From: Symbiodinium natans
Taxonomy: Eukaryota; Sar; Dinophyceae; Suessiales; Symbiodiniaceae
DNA: 64,000 bases
NCBI GenBank assembly: GCA_905221605.1
Contig: CAJNDS010002849.1
Location: 42,963 to 106,962 of the forward strand
Direction of reading: 5' to 3'
In this document: positions 1 to 12,600 of the stretch, one piece after another
How the letters are laid out: each line of letters opens with the position of its first letter
How positions within the stretch are numbered: position 1 is the first letter of the stretch
The notes under the pieces: generated by a model
The model's database searches: none
Seen by the model: only the letters and a program-made list of their open reading frames with translations
What the model was told of the DNA's origin: nothing
Program-made: the position numbers and the translations under genes

Positions 1-880
1 AAACAGCAGCACGGCGTGCTCTGGACGCAAGATGGCACCGGGGGGAGGGTTCGGAGTCACAGAGCATCACCAAAAAGACATTCAAAAAGACATTCAACTC
101 CAAGGCTCGAGATCTCGAAAAGCTGGCAGTCTACACTGTCCGCACCCGAGCTTCGGGGATCCACGCAACCGACAAGTGTCGAACGAAGGGCCTGTGCCGA
201 GCGGAAACCTGAGCTCGATCTTCGTGCTCCACCGGGCTCCACCTCTTTAGTCCAAAGAGGTCCAGACCAAAATCCGACGCAGCTGATCAAGGAGGGGTGT
301 TCCAGGTCTGTGGGGCTTGCCTGCCTACAGACCCTCAAAGCCACATGTGTCGTGCGAGCAGAGTCTCCCAGACCGACTTCTTCGGATGGCCGGCCTGATC
401 CAAGCGAAGTCAGCAACGCGTAGCCAAGACGGACGTCTCGACCCCCCGTCAGCTTCTGCATGTAGGTGGAGCCACAATGACCTGCCCTCCCCAACCCCAA
501 GACCTACTTGAGAGCAGGGCAAGGAAAGATACGAAAGCTAAGGCCCCGAAAGATGGCGCGGCCGGTGTTTCTCGGCAGCCAGGGCTTATACGTGCAGTTA
601 ATCTAGAACTCCACCGGACTTCTTTAGTCCAAAGAGGCGTGCCACCAAATCCGACACAGATCAAGGAGGGTGGTTCAAGGACTGTGGGACCTTGTCTGCC
701 TGCAGATCCGCAAAAAGAACAATGTGACACGTGAGCATATATGTCTGGGATTTCTTCGCATGGCGGGCGTGATCCGAGCGAAATCAGCAGCGAGTCGCCA
801 AGACCGATTTCCTCATCGGATTCCGCATGTAGCTGGAGCCAGAGTGACCTCACCTGCCCAAGACCTATTCTGTGATTAAG
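1..880. repeat. Two diverged tandem copies of a unit of about 380 bp
   Basis: The segment around TTTAGTCCAAAGAGG at about 245 recurs at about 623, an offset of about 378 bp. Order is conserved in both copies: the TCCAAAGAGG box, a TCAAGGAGGG box, a CTGCCTRCAGAYC box, a GGCSGGCSTGATCC box, then GTAGSTGGAGCCA and CAAGACCTA. Reading frames on either strand are shadows of this duplication and carry no recognisable domain. Divergence between the copies is high, so the duplication is old. Confidence 0.7.
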
Positions 881-2690
881 CCGAGGAACTTTTTTTCGCT
901 ACGGGAAAAGAGCCCCTCTGCATGTCGGTGACGGAACCCATCCGTATGTCGGGGACGGAAGTGCCATGCGGCGTCGCCGCGTGGACGTGCAGACTTCTTT
1001 TGCAGTGGGGAGGGCCGCGTGGAGGGGCAAGCGTTTTGCGGGCAGGCGCCTCGCGGAGACGCCGCACCTCATGCTGGCATGCATTCAGGAGCGCAGAGTC
1101 TGCGGCCTCGCAAGCGAGGGCTCTTGGCCCAGCTCGCAGGAAATGGAGAAGGCGAGCGACTGCTGTCCTTGCACCCCAGCTGGGAAGGGGCTCAGGGCGT
1201 GCGGCACATGGGCCAGCCGCGGCTTGTGTCGTCATGGGGATTCATGGATTGCGTGAAAGCTGTCCCTCCGCTTCTGCACTGAGCTCAGGCTGTAGCTGGC
1301 ACCAGAGTGTTTTTGTGCACGCAAGGATGTGAACGTGTCCCCCATTGTGGGCCCTTGCTCTATAGGCAAAATGCATCACTTACGTACATACTGCATGTCA
1401 GCGGAGGCTTAGTTGGCGGCCGTGCACACCCAAAAGGCAATGTTGCAACTTGGTCTCTGCATCGCCGCAGCTCTGGTTTGCGAAGCATGGGTCCTTCAAA
1501 AGCAAGGGGCTGTGCTTCTGACCCCAGCTAGAGGGACTCCAGCCACTGGGGCTGCATTCCCCATGAAAAAAATCGTCTGAGCCCCCAGGGAAGCGATCTG
1601 CGGTTCAGGCCAAGGGTGGGTCGAGTCCCTGAAAACATCTGAAAATCTCGTCGTCTCAAGGCACGGCCAGGAGGTGCGTGCTGTGGGCGTGCAAGGTTGC
1701 GAGCTTCGAGCTCAGGATGACTGCGGCAGAGGTACAGAACGGACACACGGCACAGGAAAGGCGAAGGATGACATGCACCCAAGCCTCCCACAAGCCTGGC
1801 CCTACGAGCACTGCAGAGTTTCTTTTCAACAGCTCGAACCAAGGCCCCGAGACACGGATCCTCTTCCAGCTCCTGCGTGAGAGATCACGCGGCAAGCGGT
1901 CTGATGGTGCGAGTACGGGGAGAGTGCTGCTCGCAATGACTCTGCGTGGCTGCGGTGCGACCAGGCAACATGATGTCGGCCCGGGTCTGGAAGACACTGG
2001 CACGCTGCCTCTGGTTGCGGCGCAAGTCGTTCAACACATGCAAAAGACCATTCCGATTGATGCCACAGGCCTTGCACAGGAATCTCCGCTGCTCTGTCCG
2101 ACACTGCATGGTCAACTGAGCTCTTCCAGACTGCGAGCAGACTGCGTTAGCACAATGCGGCACGCCCCAGATCACTGCCACGGCCGCATTTACGGTGAGA
2201 AGTGCGGGCGAGGCTGCAATCTCAAATCGGCTTCAAGCTTCGAGCTCGGGACTTGGACAGCCGCGCAGAAGGGACGTGTCATATGATACATATGGCACAG
2301 GAGACGTGAAGGGCAGGCACCCAAGCCTGGCCCTACTGGCGGCCCTACGAGTGGAGAGCCGTGGAGATCCTCTTTTCAAGAGCCTGCGCACCTGGACATG
2401 CACATGAGTCAATCCCACCGCACCGCGCGCCAGGGCTTGCTGTGGCTTCGATTCCCCGAAGCTCTGAAAACGAGTCTCTCGCGCGGCATCCGCAGCCCTC
2501 GGCACCTGCATTGAAAGCGCTCACATCGGGCGCGGCCAGGCATTGTGATGCATGCCACGACTGGCAGCGCTGGAGGGTCCAGGTTGGGGCCGGGAGAGAC
2601 TGTTAATTGGCTGGGGAATGCCGGAGCAAATCGTGCAACGTGTGCAGCTATCGCAGGCATAGCATCATCTCGACCGTTTCGAGCGGAGGG
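881..2690. other. No gene recognised
   Basis: Open frames up to about 200 codons exist on both strands (for example 1678-2286 on the plus strand), but none shows a recognisable domain. Overlapping frames of similar length occur on the opposite strand, as expected of GC-rich non-coding DNA. No tandem repeat as clear as those on either side was seen. Confidence 0.5.
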
Positions 2691-3490
2691 GCATGCGAAG
2701 GTCACGTTTCCGAATGGGAGAAGCGGCACCGGCAGTTCGAGGGATCCCACGTTGGGCCAAAAGAGAGCCTGTGCGGAAGTAAAGCCAGCAGTCATGGCTT
2801 CAACCTAAGAAGCATTCTACAGGCACGTATGACTTGGCGCCAGCAAGGCAGTGTCTTGCTGAGTCTGGGGGCCACAGTGGAGGGTTCAGCTTCTGCGCAC
2901 GAGATGCATACGTCGTGGCGAACTCCGGCAAAGCACTGCTTACTTGACTGCGTGTGGATTGCGCAGCGCTTGCCCGCGGCCAAGCAACATAATGACCCTG
3001 AGGTTGGAAAAACGAGAGAATCTGCGGAAGTGAGGCCAGCAGCGATGGTTTCAAATCGAAAATGCGCCCCAGGCACGAGTGAGATTTTGTGCCTTGACTG
3101 GCGGGGTCTTTTGTGCCTGTAGAGGCAACAGCGGACGGTTCAGCAATGTACAGCACAGATGCATGGGATGCATGGGGTGTCACGAACTCCGAAAAACACT
3201 GCTCGCCTTGACTCTGCGCCGCTCGCGCGCCGGCTACAACGGGAAGCGCAGAGCTCAGCTTGAGGGAACGGCGGAAGAATGTCGGAGCAAATCGTGCAGA
3301 CCCGCGCAAGCGAAGCCAGCAGCGATGGTTTAAATCCGCAGAAAGCATGCTACGAGCGGGTACGTATGGTGCTCGGGGCATTGGCGGCAGAGCCTGACAA
3401 AGTCTGGACATCAACAATGGAGGCTTCAGCTTCAATGCATGAGATGCAATGGCGTGGGTCTCACCAGGGCTGGACGGTGCAAACCTTCGC
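2690..3490. repeat. Three diverged tandem copies, about 250-280 bp each
   Basis: The motif GCCAGCAGYSATGGYTT occurs at about 2786, 3037 and 3316. Each is followed by a GGCACG/GGTACG box and then by a GGTTCAGC/GCTTCAGC plus GATGCAT segment. Spacings of about 251 and 279 bp show an old, length-variable tandem array. The minus-strand 243-codon frame (2800-3531) lies over this array and is best explained by it. Confidence 0.65.
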
Positions 3491-3814
3491 ATGACTTGGT
3501 TTGCTGACACATGGTCTCCACACCACGGCATGCCGGTTCTGAATGCGAATGCTAGCGATGCTGACTGTCTCTTGATGGCCCATGATGCTCAATCTCCTAC
3601 AAATTCCGTGATCGGATAGGCTAGGGAGAACCATGATCGCAGCTGTAAACAGGAGCAGCGTTGGCAAACCCATCTCTAGCAGTACCAGGATTAGCATCTA
3701 CGCATCTCGTTTCACAGGCAACTGGCGTGTTAAGCAGAACGGGAGCTCGCCATGAGTTATTGCTCATTTAGTATGCTGCCCGGGGATGCCGTACGGATCC
3801 GTACGGCGCTGCAT

Positions 3815-4740
3815 ACAAGATGTGTGAACTGCAGGCGCGGTGGCATCGCCGCGGCTGGCTCGGCACGCCTGGCGTGCGCAGCGGATGCAGCAAGGCTAAT
3901 GACGCTGCGAAGGCGGCAAGAGTCACTGATGCAAGCCGGTCCGCAAGATTGGCAGCCAAACGAATCCCACCGGGTCGACGCAGGGCATCGGAAACCTTAC
4001 AGGTTTCAGAGTGTTTACACTTGCGCTGGGCGAGTCCAGTCGACGGCGGATGCGGCGTCACATGCCAATGCCGTGATGCGCAAAGTGCAGAGCAACCAGG
4101 CAAAGCTGATGAAGCAACTGACAATGCACCGTGCATGAAGAAGTCTTCATGAAGGCCTTCTTCATTATCATTGCGAGCATTGGTGATTGATTCCATGCAT
4201 CGGATACTCAGGGAGCGAGGAGGCTTGACGGTGCTGAATGCAAGGTGTGTGAGGTGCATGCGCAGATGGCATCGCCGCGGCTGGCTCGGCACGCCTGGCG
4301 TGCGCAGCGGATGCAGCAAGGCTAATGACGCTGCGAAGGCGGCAAGAGTCACTGATGCAAGCCGGTCCGCAAGATTGGCAGCCAAACGAATCCCACCGGG
4401 TCGACGCAGGGCATCGGAAACCTTACAGGTTTCAGAGTGTTTACACTTGCGCTGGGCGAGTCCAGTCGACGGCGGATACGGCGTCACATGCCAATGCCGT
4501 GATGCGCAAAGTGCAGAGCAACCAGGCAAAGCTGATGAAGCAACTGACAACGCACTGTGCATGAAGAAGTCTTCATGAAGGCCTTCTTCATTATCATTGC
4601 GAGCATTGGTGATTGATTCCATGCATCGGATACTCAGGGAGCGAGGAGGCTTGACGGTGCTGAATGCAAGGTGTGTGAGGTGCATGCGCAGATGGCATCG
4701 CGGCGGCTGGCTCGGCACGCGTGGCGTGCGAAGAAACTTG
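3815..4740. repeat. 426-bp tandem repeat, about 2.2 copies
   Basis: The box TGGCATCGCCGCGGCTGG occurs at 3841 and 4267. A near copy is at 4693, so the period is exactly 426 bp both times. Copies 1 and 2 differ by only a few bases over most of their length. Because 426 is a multiple of three, any frame open in one copy stays open in the next, which explains the minus-strand 327-codon frame at 3768-4751. The unit contains the core module GCAAGRTGTGTGARSTGC that also builds the much larger satellite block downstream. Confidence 0.92.
4135..4165. repeat. Inverted repeat in the 426-bp unit (9-bp arms)
   Basis: ATGAAGAAG at 4135-4143 is the exact reverse complement of CTTCTTCAT at 4157-4165, with a 13-base spacer. 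The identical structure recurs one period later at 4561-4591. It lies in the part of the unit linking successive core modules. It could form a hairpin, but no function is implied by the sequence alone. Confidence 0.7.
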
Positions 4741-4842
4741 CATGAAGACATTCCGCTAGATCAAAGTCCGGACTTCATTTCGAACGGTCTACTCTGGAAA
4801 CGGAGGAGCACTTCCCTGCATCGCGGCTCGCTGCAGGCCAAG

Positions 4843-5156
4843 TTCATTCGGCTGCTACGGCTGCTACGGCTGCTACGGACCAGGGCCTGCGGCATGGCTG
4901 CGGACCCACGCAGCGCAGAGTGGCTGCGGGTGGCGTTCTCACCGGCCAAGGAGACCTCGGACAGCTCAATGTCAAGCTTGGAGCTGCGGTCGACAGCGCT
5001 GAGGCGCTGGAGTCCAGCCACTGGACTTGCGTGCCGTATGTCTGCCTGCCTACAGCTTGACAGGACTCTGCCTGTGTCCCCCTCACAGCACGCCGAGCCC
5101 TTCGTATACGACCACCTGGGGCCAACAGGCCAAACAGGCCAAACAGGCCAAACAGC
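4843..5156. repeat. Two short direct repeats: 9-mer and 10-mer runs
   Basis: About 4851-4878 holds three copies of the 9-mer CTGCTACGG. About 5120-5152 holds three to four copies of a 10-mer built on AACAGGCCAA. Related AACAGGCCAAACAGC sequence recurs inside the satellite block at about 11828, 14059 and 14817, so this segment is already satellite-related. Confidence 0.7.
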
Positions 5157-5159
5157 TGC

Positions 5160-5500
5160 TCTCACCGAGCTGACAGCCGACGGATATGCCCTCACTCATC
5201 CGGAAAACAGCCTTCATGTCGAGTATTGGCTCAATTGATTCCACGCAGCGACAAAGGATGTGCTTGACGCCGCTTCGATAGGGGCTGCAAGAGTTGGACC
5301 GTGCCACTCAACGGAGCAGCAAGCGCCAGAACAGGACAGCACTCGATCCGTTCAGGAGACGTCAAGGCTGTGGGCCAAGCAGATTCTCACACTGGACATA
5401 CGAAGGGCCTGCCAGACGCGCCCAAAGGGGTTGAATTCCCAAGCTTCTTCTTCGGGGCTCTACCGGCATTTTCAAGCCTCTACTATGACAGAAATGCTTG
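5160..5500. repeat. First satellite-block module (anchor at 5241)
   Basis: CCACGCAGCGACAAAGGATG at 5241 is the first of eight occurrences of this anchor in the block. Flanking sequence (GAGTATTGGCTCAATTGATT before it, CAACGGAGCAGCAAGCGCCA after it) matches the later copies closely up to about 5445, where homology is broken by a different low-complexity repeat. Confidence 0.85.
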
Positions 5501-5507
5501 CGGCTCC

Positions 5508-5775
5508 GTGCCGGTAGCGGTGCTGATAATCGAAACTGAAACGGAACGTAACGGAGCTGCAACGGATATGTCTTAGAGCTGTAACGGAGCCATACCGGAG
5601 GGCTGCAACGAGGCGCTAGCGGCTGTAGCAGTGCTGTAACGGAAGCTGTAACTGAGCCCCCCGCGCAGCGGAAGCAGCAACTGGACTGCAGCGGAGCTGT
5701 AGCGGATCTGTAACGGAGTTGTAACGGAGCTGCAAGGGAGCTGCAACGGAAGCTGTAACGGAGCGGTAATGGAGG
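5508..5775. repeat. Degenerate 11-15-bp repeat based on GCTGTAACGGA
   Basis: Variants of GCTGTAACGGA, GCTGCAACGGA and GTAACGGAGC follow one another across about 260 bp with irregular spacing. The tract interrupts two satellite modules. A strong bias for purine-rich GGAG on the plus strand is visible. No coding signal was seen. Confidence 0.75.
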
Positions 5776-5819
5776 ACCCACGGTCATAGTAAATGAAGAT
5801 AGAGCCCACACGCCGCAAT

Positions 5820-7020
5820 TCTTGTTGCAGGGCTCAGTGCTGGATGCAAGATGTGTGAACTGCGGCGGGCCAGCTGGGGGTGGCATCGTATAGCAGCTGA
5901 CTTGGCACGCCTGTCGCGTGTATGCTGCCCGGACACCGCAAGGTTATTCATTCTGCGAGGTTGTCAAGAACTGGGGGCAGCCCAACCCAACCCAACAACA
6001 TTGGAGTCATCCACCGCTATCTGGCCCACATCTGCCTTGCGCATGAACAACACCTGGGTCATCCTGCGGCGACTGCGAACTGGACTCTGGTCATTGCTGA
6101 ACCGTTCTGACAGACACACAAGAACTGCCGCGCTTTGAACACGATTTTTTGCGCAAACGGCAGCTTTGGCTGACTAGCGGCGCCGCTTGCAGAAATGGCG
6201 TCGTTTGCGCAGCAATGCGCACGATTTCTCGACAAATTCGCACGCCTTTCTCGACAACGCGCACGTTCAAAACACAAAAGGCGGTGACGGCGTCGTTGGA
6301 AGAAACGACGCGCAAAGGACACCTTTGGAGCCTTACGGTGTGGCAGACCGATACTCATGGCGTGGGGAAACTGGACTGTGCTGGGTGCAAGATGTGCGGA
6401 ATGTGGCGGGCCAGGCGCAGGCGGCACAGCAGCAGCAGACTTGGTACGACTTGGGTGCAAAGGCTGCCGGACACCGCAAAGGCCTTGGCGCCCTAAGGCT
6501 AGTGAGGCCGTGAAGGCGGCCAGAACAAGAGGCACCCCAGTCCAGTGCGACAACATCGGAATTCTAGCTGCTCCAGCAGCGTCACTGTATGCAAGCCGAT
6601 CCGCAGGATTTGTAGTCAACCCTAACTTAAAACATCTGACACCTCTGTGCGCCTGGAGAAACTCTACAGGATCGCTGCTTCCGGACTACAATTGGACCGG
6701 CCCCCCTCATTCGCTCTAGACTTGTGTGCCATGTGCCTACCGGCCTACAACTTGGCACTGTGTACCAGGCCTAGTGCTCGCTGCATGAGCCCGGAAGTCA
6801 TGAGACAAGCGTTTGGCCGACAACTTGGACGAGCCACACATCAAGATCGGAAAATACCTGTGCATCCACCGCTATCTGGCCCACATTTGCCTTGGGTCAC
6901 CTTGCGCTTGGGAACTGGCAGCGCTCACCGAGCTGACAGCTGACATGGGAATCCGCAAGGGGACATGTCCTCACTCATCCAGCAAAACAGCCTTCATGTC
7001 GAGTATTGGCTCAATTGATT
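5820..7020. repeat. Satellite modules leading into the 1,308-bp units
   Basis: Contains the core module GCAAGATGTGTGAACTGC at about 5848, a second version at about 6387 (GCAAGATGTGCGGAATGTGG), and the long segment 6100-7011. That segment recurs about 4.14 kb later at 10237-11148 and again at about 12540-13377. Open frames such as 6059-6619 on the minus strand repeat with the array and are not treated as genes. Confidence 0.85.
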
Positions 7021-9634
7021 CCACGCAGCGACAAAGGATGTGCTTGATGCCGCTTCGATAGGGGCTGCAAGAGTTGGACCGTGCCACTCAACGGAGCAGC
7101 AAGCGCCAGAACAGGACAGCACTCGATCCCCTCAGGAGAGGTCAAGGCTGTCACAGGGCCCAGCAGATTCTCACACTTGACATACGAAGAGCCTGCTAGA
7201 CGCGCCCAAAGGGGTTGAAGCCACAAGCTTCTTCTTGCAGGGCTGACGAATACTCGGATGCAACATGTGTGAACTGCCGCGGGCCAGCCGCAGGTGGAAT
7301 CGTAGCAGCTGACTTGGCACGCCTGTCGCACGCATGCTGCCCGGACAACGCAAGGCTAGGGAGGTTGCGAAGGCGGCAAGAACTAGAGGCTGCCCAACCA
7401 AACTAGACAACATCGGAGTCGTTGCTCCAGCGGCAGCGCTGGCGCAAGCTCGTCCGCAAGCTTGGTAGTCAAAAGGTTCGCACACAAACGCCTGCTTCGC
7501 ATACTTTGAATTGCAGGGCGAACTACTGCACATCCACCGCTATCTGCCACGCTTATCTCGACAAAGCGCAGGTTCGAAACACAAAAGGCGTTGACGGCGT
7601 CGTTGGTAGAAACGACGTGCAAAGGACACCTTTGGAGCCTTACGGTGTGGCAGACCGATACTCATGGCGTGGGGAAACTGGACTGTGCTGGGTGCAAGAT
7701 GTGCGGAATGTGGCGGGCCAGGCGCAGGTGGCACAGCAGCAGCAGACTTGGTACGACTTGGGTGCAAAGGCTGCCGGACACCGCAAAGGCCTTGGCGCCC
7801 TAAGGCTAGTGAGGCCGCGAAGGCGGCCAGAACAAGAGGCACCCCAGTCCAGTGCGACAACATCGGAATTCTAGCTGCTCCAGCAGCGTCACTGTATGCA
7901 AGCCGATCCGCAGGATTTGTAGTCAACCCTAACTTAAAACATCTGACACCTCTGTGCGCCTGGAGAAACTCTACAGGATCGCTGCTTCCGGACTACAATT
8001 GGACCGGCCCCCCTCATTCGCTCTAGACTTGTGTGCCATGTGCCTACCGGCCTACAACTTGGCACTGTGTACCAGGCCTAGTGCTCGCTGCATGAGCCCG
8101 GAAGTCATGAGACAAGCGTTTGGCCGACAACTTGGACGAGCCACACATCAAGATCGGAAAATACCTGTGCATCCACCGCTATCTGGCCCACATTTGCCTT
8201 GGGGTCACCTTGCGCTTGGGAACTGGCAGCGCTCACCGAGCTGACAGCTGACATGGGAATCCGCAAGGGGATATGTCCTCACTCATCCAGCAAAACAGCC
8301 TTCATGTCGAGTATTGGCTCAATTGATTCCACGCAGCGACAAAGGATGTGCTTGATGCCGCTTCGATAGGGGCTGCAAGAGTTGGACCGTGCCACTCAAC
8401 GGAGCAGCAAGCGCCAGAACAGGACAGCACTCGATCCCCTCAGGAGAGGTCAAGGCTGTCACAGGGCCCAGCAGATTCTCACACTTGACATACGAAGAGC
8501 CTGCTAGACGCGCCCAAAGGGGTTGAAGCCACAAGCTTCTTCTTGCAGGGCTGACGAATACTCGGATGCAACATGTGTGAACTGCCGCGGGCCAGCCGCA
8601 GGTGGAATCGTAGCAGCTGACTTGGCACGCCTGTCGCACGCATGCTGCCCGGACAACGCAAGGCTAGGGAGGTTGCGAAGGCGGCAAGAACTAGAGGCTG
8701 CCCAACCAAACTAGACAACATCGGAGTCGTTGCTCCAGCGGCAGCGCTGGCGCAAGCTCGTCCGCAAGCTTGGTAGTCAAAAGGTTCGCACACAAACGCC
8801 TGCTTCGCATACTTTGAATTGCAGGGCGAACTACTGCACATCCACCGCTATCTGCCACGCTTATCTCGACAAAGCGCAGGTTCGAAACACAAAAGGCGTT
8901 GACGGTGTCGTTGGTAGAAACGACGTGCAAAGGACACCTTTGGAGCCTTACGGTGTGGCAGACCGATACTCATGGCGTGGGGAAACTGGACTGTGCTGGG
9001 TGCAAGATGTGCGGAATGTGGCGGGCCAGGCGCAGGTGGCACAGCAGCAGCAGACTTGGTACGACTTGGGTGCAAAGGCTGCCGGACACCGCAAAGGCCT
9101 TGGCGCCCTAAGGCTAGTGAGGCCGCGAAGGCGGCCAGAACAAGAGGCACCCCAGTCCAGTGCGACAACATCGGAATTCTAGCTGCTCCAGCAGCGTCAC
9201 TGTATGCAAGCCGATCCGCAGGATTTGTAGTCAACCCTAACTTAAAACATCTGACACCTCTGTGCGCCTGGAGAAACTCTACAGGATCGCTGCTTCCGGA
9301 CTATAATTGGACCGGCCCCCTCATTCGCTCTAGACTTGTGTGCCATGTGCCTACCGGCCTACAACTTGGCACTGTGTACCAGGCCTAGTGCTCGCTGCAT
9401 GAGCCCGGAAGTCATGAGACAAGCGTTTGGCCGACAACTTGGACGAGCCACACATCAAGATCGGAAAATACCTGTGCATCCACCGCTATCTGGCCCACAT
9501 TTGCCTTGGGTCACCCTGCGCTTGGGAACTGGCAGCGCTCACCGAGCTGACAGCTGACATGGGAATCCGCAAGGGGATATGTCCTCACTCATCCAGCAAA
9601 ACAGCCTTCATGTCGAGTATTGGCTCAATTGATT
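7021..9634. repeat. Two near-identical 1,308-bp satellite units
   Basis: The anchor CCACGCAGCGACAAAGG sits at 7021, 8329 and 9635, giving intervals of 1,308 and 1,306 bp. The two units differ only at scattered positions; examples are an extra G at about 8204, T for C at about 8907, and T for C at about 9303. Each unit contains two versions of the core module, one starting GCAACATGTGTGAACTGC and one starting GCAAGATGTGCGG. Such low divergence means recent duplication, recent homogenisation or an assembly artefact. 1,308 is divisible by three, so spurious frames persist across units. Confidence 0.93.
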
Positions 9635-12600
9635 CCACGCAGCGACAAAGGATGTGCTTGATGCCGCTTCGACAGGGGCTGCAAGAGTTGGACCGTGCCA
9701 CTCAACGGAGCAGCAAGCGCCAGAACAGGACAGCACTCGATCCCCTCAGGAGAGGTCAAGGCTGTCACAGGGCCCAGCAGATTCTCACACTTGACATACG
9801 AAGGGCCTGCCAGACGCGCCCAAAGGGGTTGAAGCCACAAGCTTCTTCTTGCAGGGCTGAGGGATACTCCGGGCACAAGCCACATGGAGGTGTGACCGTG
9901 CTGGATGCAAGATGTGTGAACTGCGGCAGGTTAGCCGCAGATGCCATCGTAGCAGCTGACTTGGCAAGCCTGTCGCGCGCATGCTGCCCGGACACCGCAA
10001 GGCAAATGAGGCTGCGAAGGCGACAAGAACTAGAGCCAGCCCAACCCAACTCGACAGCATCGGAGTCGTTGCTCCAGCGGCAGCGCTGGCGCAAGCTCGT
10101 CCGCAAGCTTGGTAGTCAAAAGGTTCGCACACAAACGCCTGCTTCGCATACTTACAATTGCAGCACCTCTGCCTTGCGCATGAACAACACCTGCGTCATC
10201 CTGCGGCGACTGCGAACTGGACTCTGGTCATTGCTGAACCGTTCTGACGGACACACAAGAACTGCCGCGCTTTGGACACGATTTTGTGCGCAAACGGCAG
10301 CTTTGGCTGACTAGCGGCGCCGCTTGCAGAAATGGCGTCGTTTGCGCAGCAATGCGCACGATTTCTCGACAAATTCGCATGCCTTTCTCGACAACGCGCA
10401 CATTCGAAACACAAAAGGCGTTGACGGTGTCGTTGGTAGAAACGACGTGCAAAGGACACCTTTGGAGCCTTACGGTGTGGCAGACCGATACTCATGGCGT
10501 GGGGAAACTGGACTGTGCTGGGTGCAAGATGTGCGGAATGTGGCGGGCCAGGCGCAGGTGGCACAGCAGCAGCAGACTTGGTACGACTTGGGTGCAAAGG
10601 CTGCCGGACACCGCAAAGGCCTTGGCGCCCTAAGGCTAGTGAGGCCGCGAAGGCGGCCAGAACAAGAGGCACCCCAGTCCAGTGCGACAACATCGGAATT
10701 CTAGCTGCTCCAGCAGCGTCACTGTATGCAAGCCGATCCGCAGGATTTGTAGTCAACCCTAATTTAAAACATCTGACACCTCTGTGCGCCTGGAGAAACT
10801 CTACAGGATCGCTGCTTCCGGACTACAATTGGACCGGCCCCCCTCATTCGCTCTAGACTTGTGTGCCATGTGCCTACCGGCCTACAACTTGGCACTGTGT
10901 ACCAGGCCTAGTGCTCGCTGCATGAGCCCGGAAGTCATGAGACAAGCGTTTGGCCGACAACTTGGACGAGCCACACATCAAGATCGGAAAATACCTGTGC
11001 ATCCACCGCTATCTGGCCCACATTTGCCTTGGGTCACCTTGCGCTTGGGAACTGGCAGCGCTCACCGAGCTGACAGCTGACATGGGAATCCGCAAGGGGA
11101 TATGTCCTCACTCATCCAGCAAAACAGCCTTCATGTCGAGTATTGGCTCAATTGATTCCACGCAGCGACAAAGGATGTGCTTGATGCCGCTTCGATAGGG
11201 GCTGCAAGAGTTGGACTGTGCTACTCAACGGAGCAGCAAGCGCCAGAACAGGACAGCACTCGATCCCCTCAGGAGAGGTCAAGGCTGTCACAGGGCCCAG
11301 CAGATTCTCACACTTGACATACGAAGGGCCTGCCAGACGCGCCCAAAGGGGTTGAAGCCACAAGCTTCTTCTTGCAGGGCTGAGGGATACTCAGGGCACA
11401 AGCCACATGGAGGTGTGACCGTGCTGGATGCAAGATGTGTGAACTGCAGGTTAGCCGCAGATGCCATCGTAGCAGCTGACTTGGCAAGCCTGTCGCACAC
11501 ATGCTACCCGGACACCGCAAGGCAAATGAGGCTGCGAAGGCGGCAAGAACTAGAGCCAGCCCAACCCAACTCGACAGCATCGGAGTGATAGCTGCAGCAG
11601 CGCCGCTGGCGCAAGCTCGTCCACAAGCGGAATAGTCACACGGTTCGCACACAAAGGCCTGCTTCGCACCCTTTGAAAGCGGGGCGAACTACTGCACATC
11701 CACCGCTATCTGACCAACATCACGCTTGCGCGTGAACAACACCTGGGTCACCTTGCGATCGCGAACTGGACTCTGCCTCTGTCCCCTGTCACTGCGTGTC
11801 GGGCCCTTCCTACGGACACCTCGGGCCAACAGGCCAAACAGCAGCGCCCACCGAGCTGACAGCTGACATGGGAACCGCAAGGGGATATGTCCTCACTCAT
11901 CCAGCAAAACAGCCTTCATGTCGAGTATTGGCCATTGATTCCACGCAGCGACAAAGGATGTGCTTGATGCCGCTTCGATAGGGGCTGCAAGAGTTGGACC
12001 GTGCCACTCAACGGAGCAGCAAGCGCCAGAACAGGACAGCACTCGATCCCCTCAGGAGAGGTCAAGGCTGTCACAGGGCCCAGCAGATTCTCACACTTGA
12101 CATACGAAGGGCCTGCCAGACGCGCCCAAAGGGGTTGAAGCCACAAGCTTCTTCTTGCAGGGCTGAGGGATACTCCGGGCACAAGCCACATGGAGGTGTG
12201 ACCGTGCTGGATGCAAGATGTGTGAACTGCGGCAGGTTAGCCGCAGATGCCATCGTAGCAGCTGACTTGGCAAGCCTGTCGCGCGCATGCTGCCCGGACA
12301 CCGCAAGGCAAATGAGGCTGCGAAGGCGACAAGAACTAGAGCCAGCCCAACCCAACTCGACAGCATCGGAGTCGTTGCTCCAGCGGCAGCGCTGGCGCAA
12401 GCTCGTCCGCAAGCTTGGTAGTCAAAAGGTTCGCACACAAACGCCTGCTTCGCATACTTACAATTGCAGCACCTCTGCCTTGCGCATGAACAACACCTGG
12501 GTCATCCTGCGGCGACTGCGAACTGGACTCTGGTCATTGCTGAACCGTTCTGACGGACACACAAGAACTGCCGCGCTTTGGACACGATTTTGTGCGCAAA

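Noticed and set aside
3768-4751. 327-codon open frame on the minus strand
   Set aside because: It lies on the 426-bp tandem array, whose period is divisible by three, so an open frame in one copy repeats. It contains a repeated protein sequence and no domain.
7000-7022. TATTGGCTCAATTG resembling the dinoflagellate spliced leader
   Set aside because: Only the word TTGGCTCAA is shared with the leader as I remember it; the rest differs and no splice donor follows. It recurs only because it is inside the satellite unit.
9427-10314. 295-codon open frame on the plus strand
   Set aside because: It lies wholly in the satellite block; pieces of the same frame recur in every unit with frameshifts and stops between copies.
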